DNA of 64,000 bases from an uncultured Desulfobacterium sp. (GTDB lineage: Bacteria; Desulfobacterota; DSM-4660; Desulfatiglandales; Desulfatiglandaceae). Both the position numbers and the translations under genes were made by a program. The stretch is taken from positions 670,036 through 734,035 of the forward strand of contig LT984855.1 of the NCBI GenBank assembly GCA_900258555.1, written 5' to 3'. Positions within the stretch are counted from its first letter, which is position 1, and each line of letters opens with the position of its first letter. Positions 7,704-15,314 of this stretch are shown here, in pieces. The notes under the pieces were generated by a model. That model ran no database searches and was not told the origin of the DNA. It was given only the letters and a program-made list of their open reading frames with translations.

Positions 7704-9026
7704 TTATGTCTCTGATTGACTTCCCCTTGAATCTGGGATGAAATCGAATTCCTCTCCCATTCGTTGCGAAAACTCTGCCTGAAAAGCTTCAAAATAGTAT
7801 GCCGTCAATTGATCCCCGACATTTCCGCCATCAGCGCCAAGCCCCATGAGATGGCCGGGTGCGTTTGTCTGCCAAAAGTTCGGTGATGTCCCGGCCTGTG
7901 GATGGACCCTTCCTGATTGGGATTCAGGGTATTCATCGTAAAACCCCATATAGTGACCGACTTCATGGGCCAAGGCAAGTGATTGAACCCCATGCCGTAT
8001 TTCCCTGCAATCCGCGCAATCCTCATCCGCCAGACCCCATTGATGGTGGCTACAAGGGTTTCGGCCTCCGGTTCGGGTCTGATTTTCAAGACAGGCCTGG
8101 CAATCATCATGAAAACCCCTCTGGTGGGCCGGGCATGGATCGCCAGTGTGCCATCCATTGAACCAGTCATAGGTGCTGTCCCGGTCATAATCGGGCCAGA
8201 AATTTGCAACATGATAAGAGTTATTCCACACCTCCACAGTATTAATGCCGCTCACGGCGGTGTGATTCAGGAGTCTTACCTTTACAACCAGCGGAAACTT
8301 GCAGCAGCGAAAGGATGGGTCGCAGTCGCAGTCTTCTCCACGCTGACAATTACGCCGGTGAAGCAGGAGTTTATTCGCATAAATAGCCTCTATCCTGTTT
8401 GCATGCTCAGTTAGGACATCATTGGAGATGGGATCACCGATTGGAATCCTTCTGTTGATATCCGCAGCAGATTGAGCCCAAGGCACTGAAGGGTCGGCCT
8501 CGGGCCTGTTCTCGGCCCTCGAAATAAGATAAGCAGTTACTGTAATGATGAATTCGCCGTTTCGAAACTCAATCTGCACATCGCCCGGCTGGGGTCCCCC
8601 GACCCGGAACGTCTCACGGCCAAAATCAGCATAATTATGAAAGGACAGTTGTTCTGAATCACAATGGTCTCCGCCGGCCTCTGCTGTAAAGAAAACCTCG
8701 GGCTGTCCCATCCTGGCACAGGGTTTTTTGGATGGCCAGATAATTTGAGCGCGATGTCTTTCTGTATGCGAATTTCCATGTGCCACGGACCGCTGGCCGT
8801 GGCAGTGCTTCACCACAAATTCCACCGGCGCGTCATTTCGAGACCCATCACCTCGAACCCGTGCCTTCATAAGGACATTATCCCCGCAACGGACGGGCTC
8901 CTCTTCGGCTTCCCATCTGGCGTCAACAACACGCCAGTCTCCGCAATGTTCCTGCTCCCTTCTGAGCTCTTCCGTATCACTGCCGGCGGCCGGCGCCAGA
9001 GAGCTTCCGCAATGTCCACAACTCAT
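7704..9026 (-). CDS. Cys-rich metzincin-type zinc metalloprotease
   Basis: This 440-residue protein has no evident signal peptide. The ATG at 9026 has an excellent CAGGAG Shine-Dalgarno, better than a TTG nine codons upstream. The zinc site HEVGHYMGFYDE (His354, Glu355, His358, Asp364) follows the metzincin pattern HExxHxxGxxD/H. GHLMGLG (Met394) can serve as the Met-turn. The N-terminus (MSCGHCGSS) and a stretch just before the active site (several C-x2-C and CxHH pairs at about 300-345) are Cys/His-rich and probably bind metal. The middle resembles a beta-rich domain. The substrate is unknown. A secreted effector of a contractile system is possible, but no such machinery is in the window. 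Confidence 0.7.
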   Translation of the reverse strand: MSCGHCGSSLAPAAGSDTEELRREQEHCGDWRVVDARWEAEEEPVRCGDNVLMKARVRGDGSRNDAPVEFVVKHCHGQRSVAHGNSHTERHRAQIIWPSKKPCARMGQPEVFFTAEAGGDHCDSEQLSFHNYADFGRETFRVGGPQPGDVQIEFRNGEFIITVTAYLISRAENRPEADPSVPWAQSAADINRRIPIGDPISNDVLTEHANRIEAIYANKLLLHRRNCQRGEDCDCDPSFRCCKFPLVVKVRLLNHTAVSGINTVEVWNNSYHVANFWPDYDRDSTYDWFNGWHTGDPCPAHQRGFHDDCQACLENQTRTGGRNPCSHHQWGLADEDCADCREIRHGVQSLALAHEVGHYMGFYDEYPESQSGRVHPQAGTSPNFWQTNAPGHLMGLGADGGNVGDQLTAYYFEAFQAEFSQRMGEEFDFIPDSRGSQSET

Positions 9027-9055
9027 TAAGACAGTCTCCTGTTTATTGATCAATG

Positions 9056-9454
9056 CTATAAAGACAGATCGTCTTTGCTCTCGCCTGGTCTCTTTCCGAT
9101 GCTTACGGCTTCATTGATGTGTCTTTCAGCCTCTTCATATAAATCGTCCATCTTTTCCGGCCCCGACAGCCTCTTGTCTCCAAGGATTCCAGAGGCCCAT
9201 GCAATATCCACATCGTAATCCCTTCCAAAGGTGAACATCAAATTGATATATCTGCTGACATCGTACTCCAATGACATTTCGTAAGTCTCCGCACGAATAA
9301 GACCATATGCTAACACCTCCCGGACTTTTGCCTGTCCTAGCGCCTTACAATCATCGGGAAAATATTGATTCACATGCCGGATCATCTGTTTTTCAAACCG
9401 CTTTGCCATATAGTCTTTGAAAACATCCATCTGGTCATCTCTTATAACCAACAT
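9056..9454 (-). CDS. Small conserved protein of unknown function upstream of the metzincin gene
   Basis: This 132-residue soluble protein begins MLVIRDDQMDVFKDYMAKRF and is mostly helical and charged. I recall similar short proteins next to PAAR, VgrG or polymorphic-toxin genes in proteobacteria, but cannot assign a function. The start at 9454 is chosen because GGGAG lies 11 bp upstream and related proteins begin at this methionine; a longer frame to 9532 would run deep into the MFS gene. The first 20 bp overlap the 3' end of the MFS gene. The stop lies 29 bp before the metzincin start, so the three genes probably form one operon. Confidence 0.7.
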   Translation of the reverse strand: MLVIRDDQMDVFKDYMAKRFEKQMIRHVNQYFPDDCKALGQAKVREVLAYGLIRAETYEMSLEYDVSRYINLMFTFGRDYDVDIAWASGILGDKRLSGPEKMDDLYEEAERHINEAVSIGKRPGESKDDLSL

Positions 9455-10700
9455 CTGAATCTTTTCTCCCTTCCTCACGCCTGTGTGGACTCCTGCGGTA
9501 GAATAGGAGTCCGAACACAGAAATGGTAACAAAAACAGCCCCTGCTATGAAAGTGGACGGCGCACCGAATGCGCTCCAAAGCATACCCGCTATCAAACTC
9601 GCAAGCAAGAGGCTAATGCCACTGACAAGATTGAAAATTCCAAAGGCCGTACCACGAAGCACCGAAGGGGCGGTGTCGGCTACCAGCTTTGCGAACAGCC
9701 CCTGAGTAAGCCCCATATGCACACCCCAAAGCCCTGCTCCGATGAACACCAATAAAGGCGATGCGGCTCCTGCCAGTGCCAGATCGGCAGCAGCCAGCAT
9801 AACGAGCCCGGAGATAAGAATGGTTCTGCTACTGAACTGATCTGCAGCGACCCCTGCCGGGTAAGAGCTTAAGGTATAGGTGATATTCATTACCACAAAG
9901 ACCATCGGCACATAGCCTAGGCTCAACCCCACATCCTGGGCGCGGAGAACCAGAAACGCCTCACTGAAACGGGCCAAGGTAAATACAGCACCTAATAGGA
10001 CGATCAGCCAATAGTCAACAGGCAGCCGCATGGCATCGCCGAAACTCAGGGGGCCTTCTTTGCCGGAATGGCCTGCTGCCCTTTCGGGATCATGGACAAA
10101 AGATACAAGCAAGAGGACGGAAATAAACCCAGGTACAACCGCAACCCACAGGACCGACTTGATATCACCTGCAAACAATAACATAAAGACCACTGCCGCA
10201 AGCGGACCAAAAAATGCACCGATGGAGTCCAGTGACTGACGAAGCCCGTAAGCCGCCCCGCGCATTTCTAAAGGTGCTATGTCCGCTACAAGCGCATCAC
10301 GCGGCGCACTGCGAATGCCCTTTCCCACCCGGTCAATGAACCTTGCAACAAATACCCAACCAATAGTAGTCGCCAGGGGGAATACAGGTTTTGTAAAGGC
10401 AGCAAGTCCATAGCCAAGCACTGCAAGAAATTTTCGTTTTCCAATAAAGTCACTGATAGCGCCGGAGAACACTTTAATGATTGCAGCCGCGGCCTCGGCA
10501 ATACCCTCGATAAGGCCAATGTCGGTCATAGAGGCCCCGAGGACAGAAGACATAAATACAGGCAGCAGACTGTGAATAAGCTCGGAGGAGATATCCATGA
10601 ACATCGAGACAAAACCCAATGCCCAGATGCCCACAGGCAAGACCCGAAAGGATCCCAACGCGGCAAGACCGGTTTTCAGGCTATTTGGCAGATTATGCAT
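9435..10700 (-). CDS. MFS transporter
   Basis: This 421-residue integral membrane protein has about twelve hydrophobic segments. It shows the MFS signature between TM2 and TM3 (GAISDFIGKRKFLAVLGYGL) and a loop with RVGKGIRSAPRDALVADIAP, which is characteristic of a widespread bacterial MFS subgroup. The substrate cannot be predicted. The ATG at 10700 was preferred over a TTG one codon upstream; the ribosome-binding site is weak. It is probably the first gene of the operon with the small protein and the metzincin, and it overlaps the small gene by 20 bp. Confidence 0.88.
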   Translation of the reverse strand: MHNLPNSLKTGLAALGSFRVLPVGIWALGFVSMFMDISSELIHSLLPVFMSSVLGASMTDIGLIEGIAEAAAAIIKVFSGAISDFIGKRKFLAVLGYGLAAFTKPVFPLATTIGWVFVARFIDRVGKGIRSAPRDALVADIAPLEMRGAAYGLRQSLDSIGAFFGPLAAVVFMLLFAGDIKSVLWVAVVPGFISVLLLVSFVHDPERAAGHSGKEGPLSFGDAMRLPVDYWLIVLLGAVFTLARFSEAFLVLRAQDVGLSLGYVPMVFVVMNITYTLSSYPAGVAADQFSSRTILISGLVMLAAADLALAGAASPLLVFIGAGLWGVHMGLTQGLFAKLVADTAPSVLRGTAFGIFNLVSGISLLLASLIAGMLWSAFGAPSTFIAGAVFVTISVFGLLFYRRSPHRREEGRKDSDVGYKR

Positions 10701-10822
10701 CAAGGACCAAATACCGTATTCTTAACCTTAGCCCTTTTTAATGAGGATTAATCAAGAAGACCACAGAGGGCATAATCGGCAAAATAAAACTATTGCTTCA
10801 TTTTTTCAATCACATTTTATAA

Positions 10823-10990
10823 TTACTCTTCGCCTGTCTCTCCTGCTCTGCCGTCATCACAGGGCTCGTCTTCATCGTATGAACGGGCGTGTTCCGCACT
10901 CGCTGCTTTAGTGCAAAACGGAAGTTTTTTCTCGTCTTCACTACTCTTCTTTTTCTTCTTCTTGCCAGGCTTTTTGTCTTTATGCTCCAT
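10823..10990 (-). CDS. Small highly charged protein (55 residues)
   Basis: This short open frame starts at ATG 10990 with GAGGTG six bases upstream, a good Shine-Dalgarno. It encodes a Lys-rich N-terminus (residues 4-15 contain nine Lys), then KLPFCTKAAS, then a strongly acidic tail (YDEDEPCDD ... ETGEE). There is no signal peptide or membrane segment. I do not recognise the family. It lies upstream of the MFS gene on the same strand with 122 bp between them. The clear ribosome-binding site and non-random composition argue that it is translated, but this is moderate evidence only. Confidence 0.5.
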   Translation of the reverse strand: MEHKDKKPGKKKKKKSSEDEKKLPFCTKAASAEHARSYDEDEPCDDGRAGETGEE

Positions 10991-11507
10991 AATATTCACC
11001 TCGTTAAATCAAAGGCAGCTATTCAGGTGAATAGACTTAATGCTGAAGACAGGAGATGAAAAATTTCATGTATTCGAATCCCTTATACCATTCTTGGCCT
11101 GATTCCAGTCCGAAAGCTTTACCTTTCCCTCTCAATCTCTGTTCTCTCTCTTTCAGAACATTTCCATGCCAAGAAGTTGAAAAAAATAACGATTCAACCC
11201 ACAACGCTCCTGTGTCAACGCAGAAGTCTATTCAGATTCTTATTAAAATCCATGCTAATCCTATTTTAATTGTCACGCAAGGCTAATCTTAGGCGACAAG
11301 CCTGATGTTTTCAGCCAATCGTCGTCTCCCGGTTGGCTGAAATAACCATACATCTCTGGGCCTCTGGGGTGAATACCCCTTAAGTTTGTGTCATTGGGTT
11401 GCAACTATTGAAGAGGCCAGCTAAATGAGATATAGGGAAAAGGCAAAGTTTCGACCCTGATCATTAATAGAACAGACAGAACTACCAAACACCAATTGGA
11501 GGCAAAA
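10991..11507. other. Intergenic region with one stable hairpin
   Basis: This 517-bp region separates the divergent charged-protein and nitroreductase genes. A perfect 10-bp stem, TTTCAGCCAA (11309-11318) with TTGGCTGAAA (11333-11342) around a 14-nt loop, is the only strong structure I see. It is not followed by a T-run, so it is not an ordinary terminator. A 76-codon frame at 11056-11286 lacks a ribosome-binding site and protein-like features. I see no known riboswitch. Confidence 0.5.
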
Positions 11508-12005
11508 ATGCTTGAAAAAATAAGATCCAGGCGGAGTATCCGCAAGTTTACTGTGGACGATGTTGATGAGAAGACTGTAGATTTAATAATCGAAATGGGG
11601 ACATGGGCGCCATCCGGAATTAATAACCAGCCGTGGAGATTTGTGATCGTACGCGATCAGCATATCCGAAATGAGATATCTACACAGACCAGGTATTCCA
11701 AAATCATCCAAAACGCCCCTGTATGCATTGCCGTCTTCCTTGATCACAGCCGGTCCTATAACTATATCAAAGACGTACAGGCAATAGGAGCATGTTTACA
11801 AAACATGCTCCTGACCATTCATCATCTTGGCCTTGGCGGGGTATGGCTTGGCGAGATATTGAAAAACAGGCAAGAGGTTGAAAAAATCCTGGGTGTACCA
11901 GAAGGTATGGAGCTTATGGCGGTGATTGCCCTGGGACATACCACCGAAAAGAGCGGACAAGGAAACAGACGTCCACTCTCAGAGGTGATACTGGCGCACA
12001 AGTAA
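11508..12005 (+). CDS. Nitroreductase family protein
   Basis: This 165-residue FMN-dependent oxidoreductase of the nitroreductase superfamily shows the N-terminal FMN-phosphate contact RSRRSIRKF, then APSGINNQPWRFV, and GLGGVWLGEI near residue 110. The start is the ATG at 11508, preceded by TTGGAGGC, a strong Shine-Dalgarno. The short form without a ferredoxin domain is common in anaerobes and may reduce nitro compounds, quinones or flavins; the physiological substrate cannot be told. It is convergent with the rseC homologue downstream. Confidence 0.9.
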   Translation: MLEKIRSRRSIRKFTVDDVDEKTVDLIIEMGTWAPSGINNQPWRFVIVRDQHIRNEISTQTRYSKIIQNAPVCIAVFLDHSRSYNYIKDVQAIGACLQNMLLTIHHLGLGGVWLGEILKNRQEVEKILGVPEGMELMAVIALGHTTEKSGQGNRRPLSEVILAHK

Positions 12006-12065
12006 TTGGGCATTGTAATTTTCGGCCTTCAGTCTTCAGCCTGACAACCTGAGTAATCAGGAAAA

Positions 12066-12560
12066 CTACTCACCGGAGACGGATTGGCACGGGGCAGGAG
12101 GTAATTCAGGATCGCCAATGCCCGCCTTTTTTTTGACCCTGATGATTTCAGGACGGTATTTTCCGCTTTTTCTGGCTCTTTTGTCCATCAGCTTTACGAC
12201 GGCCATGGCCCCAAAGAAAAAGAAAAAACCGAAAAACGCGGAATATGAGGATGGATTGCCCTGAAAATTTTCAGCCATACGCTCCCCGATAAGCGCCCCG
12301 ACGATCATGATGATAACCGGGAACACATAGAGAAAAAAAGACAGCTTAAAAAGCTTGCTGCTTTCGAAATAGACCACCACCCAATCCCCCAGCCCGGCTT
12401 TTACCGTGTTAACCGCCTCCACTTCCATTATCCTCTTACCGCCCCCGCCGCTCTGGCAGGTATTTTTTTCCGCTCAGGACTCGCAGGCGGTCATCTGCCT
12501 TGTTTTCACCATGGCGGTGGCTTCAAAGACTTTTATAACAACGCCTTCTTCAGTGGCCAC
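12066..12560 (-). CDS. rseC: RseC/MucC family protein, candidate selenoprotein with in-frame TGA (Sec29)
   Basis: Starting at GTG 12560 the frame reads MATEEGVVIKVFEATAMVKT, then R-Q-M-T-A-C-E-S-[TGA]-A-E-K-N-T-C, then GGGGKRIMEVEAVN. Two membrane helices follow (about residues 65-85 and 95-115) with a basic tail, 164 residues in all. This is the complete Desulfobacterota-type RseC. TGA (12474-12476) sits exactly at the second Cys of the family's C-x2-C-x5-C motif. A 6-bp stem with a 5-nt loop follows 13 nt after the TGA. A Sec formate dehydrogenase nearby shows that TGA decoding is available. The alternatives are a nonsense mutation (TGC to TGA) or a sequencing error. Annotation from ATG 12428 would lose the whole Cys domain. 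In E. coli RseC works with Rsx/Rnf, and rnfB lies directly upstream here. Confidence 0.75.
12444..12476 (-). promoter_or_regulatory. Candidate bacterial SECIS element after the rseC TGA codon
   Basis: After the TGA (12474-12476) come 13 nt, then CCUGCC-AGAGC-GGCGGG. This is six base pairs including one G-U pair, closing a 5-nt loop that contains G. The loop begins 20 nt after the UGA, inside the range known for bacterial SECIS hairpins. The geometry is nearly identical to that at the formate dehydrogenase Sec codon (12 nt spacer, 6 bp, 5 nt). Confidence 0.6.
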
Positions 12561-12624
12561 GACGATTTCCCAGTGAATTCTGTTTTTGTTGCCTTCAGCC
12601 TTAGGCCTTCAGTCTATCTACCTG

Positions 12625-12767
12625 GGAGGCTGTCCGAGAATAACAATTTTTTCCAAAATCGAGGCATGCCCGTAAAAATTACCGGAGGCATATGGTTGAT
12701 ATGTTGAGGATAATTTTTTCGGGCATAACAAAGAGTTTGGGGGAAAAGGCATTCTCGGACAGCCTCC
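12625..12767. mobile_element. 143-bp palindromic (MITE-like) element between rnfB-gltD and rseC
   Basis: GGAGGCTGTCCGAGAAT at 12625-12641 is the exact reverse complement of 12751-12767 (17 bp). Inside, ATGCCCGTAAAAATTA pairs with TAATTTTTTCGGGCAT with one mismatch, so the whole element folds into a long imperfect hairpin. The right end touches the last base of the rnfB-gltD stop codon. The ends look like insertion-sequence termini, but no transposase is present. Confidence 0.65.
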
Positions 12768-14815
12768 TAGTTACCCGTGTGGTCGGAATAGCAGATCAGG
12801 CCGCACCGCAGGCACCGTTGTGCTTCGGCCAAGGCCTGTTCCTCGTTGAATCCTTTTTCGATTTCTTTTGCCCTGACCGGAATATCATGGATATAGTTTA
12901 GCTGCATGATTTGCCTTGGCGCGGATTTCACCTGTTCCAGACTGACAACATTCTGGACCAAGGTCTTACCGGTGAGCACGTCTTTGGGCAGTTCAAGGTC
13001 CAGACCATAGAGAGCCCTGTGAATGGAGGCGGCCCCGCGGCGGCCAGCACCAATGGCCTGAACAGCGGCACTAAAGTCGGTGATCACATCGCCATCAGTC
13101 AGCAGTCCTTTTGCCCGGACATGTTCGGGGTTCCGGTAAGACGCCACAGCCCGCCATTGCAGTTGGTCTGCAGAAGGTTTAGACCCTTCACCGGTTTCAG
13201 GGGCTTCTCCTTCAGGTTGTTCCACTGAGAAAATGAGCTCCGGCAGGCGACCGGATTCCAGTATCAGGGTGTCAGCAGCAATCAGTGTTTCACCGTTGAC
13301 AATAACGTTCTTCAGATTATTGCCTTTTCCGGTAAGTCCAGTGATGGTGGCGGCGAAGACAATTGTTCCACCTTTTGACTGGATGTCTTTGATTTCTGCT
13401 TCATTTAACCGAGAGGCCTGGGCGTCACAGCCCAAGACCACTGTAATTTTTTCCGCACCAAGGGATTTGCAGGCATTGACCGCATCTGCCGACAGGGGAC
13501 CGCTTTCCGCAATGACCACGTTTTTGCCGATCTTGAGCCCGAATTTATTGTCCGTTCCGGTCCTTAAAAGATCAATAAGCAGAAATGTCCCCGGAACGGC
13601 CTCTTCAGGGGCCGCGTCCTTGATACGTTCTGTGCGGCTGTCCCATCCGCCTGCGGCCAGAAATACGGTTTCAAACCCATCTGCCAACAGGGAGGCAATG
13701 GTGAAATCCCTGCCAAGGGTCTGACTAAGGCGGGTTTCAACCCCCATTTCCATGATACCCTCAATATCCCAGTCCAGGATATCAGCGGGCAGCCGGTAGG
13801 CTGCTATGGCGGTGCGAAGCAGTCCTCCGAGTCTTTCAGTGGCCTCAAACACGGTGGGCGAATGGCCCAGGCGCGCCGTGAAAAACGCGGTGGACAGTCC
13901 TTCGACGCCGCCGCCGACTACCGCCACCCGGAGGCCGGTTTCCGGGGCCTTGAAGGGCAGCGCCCGGTCGTTATTTTTCATTTCATAATCCGCGACAAAA
14001 CGTTTTAAGAAATTTATGGCCACCGGTTCATCTACAAGCTGTCTGCGGCAGAGGGTTTCACAGGGCCTGGGGCAGATACGGCCGATGACCGTGGGGAAGG
14101 GGTTGCGCTCCTTGATGACCTGGACAGCCCGATGGTAATTCTTTTCCGCGATCTGATGAATGTATTCACTAATATTTATGCCTGCCGGGCATGCCCGCTG
14201 GCAGGGAGTGGTACAATCGTCTGTAGTGTATTCCTTTAGTATCCTTCGCGTGACCGAAGACAGTGTGATGATATGTTTGGGGCAGACCCTCTCGCAGGTG
14301 CCGCAGCCGGTGCATTTTTTTTCGTCCACCACCGGCAGGCCGTTTTCACCCATGATGATGGCGCCGAAGGGACAGGCCGCCGCGCAGGATCCCAGGCCGA
14401 GGCAGCCGATGTTGCAGGTCTTCATGCCGCCATAAATCATGGCCGCAGCCCGGCAGGTGCTAAGTCCGTCATAATAGTATTTCACCGCAGCGTCCTTTAC
14501 ACCATAAGTGCAGCCCGGCAGGGCGATGTCCGGTTCTTTGGCCTCGACTTTCATACCCATGATTTCCGCGATGGCCTGGGCCAGTTCCGGGCCACCGGCA
14601 ACGCAAGAGGCGGGTGATGATTTACCCTCTGCAATGGCCTCAGCATTCGCCCCGCAACCTGGATACCCACATCCGCCGCAGTTGGCTCCTGGCAGCAGTT
14701 CACTGATTTTTTCAATCAGTGGGTCCACATATACATAAAATACCTTCGAGGCCACGGCCAGGCCGACTCCGATGACCACGCCCATTCCTCCCATGATCAG
14801 AACAGCTTCAATCAT
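12767..14815 (-). CDS. RnfB fused to a GltD-like FAD oxidoreductase
   Basis: The protein has 682 residues. Residues 1-28 form a membrane helix. LPGANCGGCGYPGC (41-54) is the RnfB iron-sulfur motif, followed by two ferredoxin-type clusters (to about 190, KKCTGCGTCERVCP). From about 205 it becomes GltD-like, with CTTPCQRACPAGINISEYIH and GRICPRPCETLCRR, an FAD-binding VAVVGGGVEGLS with GGLLRTAIAAYRLP, and a C-terminal RCLRCG. The second Rossmann motif, usually GGGNTAMD, reads AESGPLSADA, so NAD(P)H binding there may be lost. A strong AGGAG precedes the ATG. The rnf operon at 21 kb lacks rnfB, so this is probably the complex's RnfB, linking it to a second flavin site. RseC lies downstream. Confidence 0.9.
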   Translation of the reverse strand: MIEAVLIMGGMGVVIGVGLAVASKVFYVYVDPLIEKISELLPGANCGGCGYPGCGANAEAIAEGKSSPASCVAGGPELAQAIAEIMGMKVEAKEPDIALPGCTYGVKDAAVKYYYDGLSTCRAAAMIYGGMKTCNIGCLGLGSCAAACPFGAIIMGENGLPVVDEKKCTGCGTCERVCPKHIITLSSVTRRILKEYTTDDCTTPCQRACPAGINISEYIHQIAEKNYHRAVQVIKERNPFPTVIGRICPRPCETLCRRQLVDEPVAINFLKRFVADYEMKNNDRALPFKAPETGLRVAVVGGGVEGLSTAFFTARLGHSPTVFEATERLGGLLRTAIAAYRLPADILDWDIEGIMEMGVETRLSQTLGRDFTIASLLADGFETVFLAAGGWDSRTERIKDAAPEEAVPGTFLLIDLLRTGTDNKFGLKIGKNVVIAESGPLSADAVNACKSLGAEKITVVLGCDAQASRLNEAEIKDIQSKGGTIVFAATITGLTGKGNNLKNVIVNGETLIAADTLILESGRLPELIFSVEQPEGEAPETGEGSKPSADQLQWRAVASYRNPEHVRAKGLLTDGDVITDFSAAVQAIGAGRRGAASIHRALYGLDLELPKDVLTGKTLVQNVVSLEQVKSAPRQIMQLNYIHDIPVRAKEIEKGFNEEQALAEAQRCLRCGLICYSDHTGN

Positions 14816-14897
14816 TCTTCAACTCCTGATTTTAACGCCAAAACAGCATCGTCAGTTCATGTATTGGATGCTGCCAACCGGTTTTTCACGTATACTG

Positions 14898-14924
14898 TTA
14901 ACATGACCTTTACTGACATGTTAA
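14898..14924. promoter_or_regulatory. Operator-like inverted repeat upstream of rnfB-gltD
   Basis: TTAACATG (14898-14905) and CATGTTAA (14917-14924) form a perfect 8-bp inverted repeat with an 11-nt spacer. It lies 83-109 bp upstream of the rnfB-gltD start in the divergent region with fdhA. The form suits a dimeric repressor or activator site; the regulator is unknown. Confidence 0.4.
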
Positions 14925-15037
14925 ATTCAATGTTGTCTCTTTTTCATAATATTTTTTATATGTCAATAGAGTTTACCGCCGTAACTGCTTAGGAAGGAAG
15001 ACTGCGGTCCGAAGGCTCTCCAAGAGAAATTATCCGA

Positions 15038-15066
15038 TTGACAACACGGGGGATTATGAATATAGA
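15038..15066 (+). promoter_or_regulatory. Sigma-70-type promoter of the formate dehydrogenase gene
   Basis: TTGACA at 15038-15043, a 17-bp spacer and TATAGA at 15061-15066 make a near-consensus promoter facing the formate dehydrogenase gene. It would give a leader of about 240 nt that contains the palindromic element at 15137-15288. Confidence 0.6.
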
Positions 15067-15136
15067 TTTTTTTAGCCAAGATCATGAAATTCCTGGCGGT
15101 AACCGGTGCGCAGCACGAACATCGCACGAATGAATC

Positions 15137-15288
15137 TTGATGATCTTGTAAAAAGTCAGAAATCGCCTTTTTACTCGGTCTTAAGCTTTAGGTGTTATGT
15201 TTTAATAGGTTAAAATCAAAAGGTGGACATAAAACTTAACACTTAAAACCTAAAACCTGATGAATTCGACTTTTTACGAATTCATCAA
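15137..15288. repeat. Imperfect palindromic element in the formate dehydrogenase leader
   Basis: TTGATGATCTTGTAAAAAGTC at 15137-15157 matches the reverse complement of 15268-15288 except for a few bases. Inner segments (CTTTAGGTGTTATGTTTTAA and the complement of CTTAACACTTAAAACC) also pair partly. The right end itself contains an 11-bp hairpin, TGATGAATTCG (15258-15268) with CGAATTCATCA (15277-15287). It ends 27 bp before the start codon. A degenerate MITE-like repeat is likely. Confidence 0.55.
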
Positions 15289-15314
15289 CCTTAAAAGGGA
15301 GAAACAAACCGGCC

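Noticed and set aside
7425-7715. 96-codon open frame crossing the 63-bp inverted repeat element
   Set aside because: It is composed largely of the repeat arms, has no ribosome-binding site or protein-family features, and is better explained as chance reading of a palindromic element.
11056-11286. 76-codon open frame upstream of the nitroreductase gene
   Set aside because: No ribosome-binding site, no recognisable fold, and composition like non-coding AT-rich DNA.
12066-12428. RseC as a 120-residue protein starting at ATG 12428
   Set aside because: The upstream in-frame sequence MATEEG... with the Cys motif belongs to the same family and frame; the short version lacks the conserved cytoplasmic domain.
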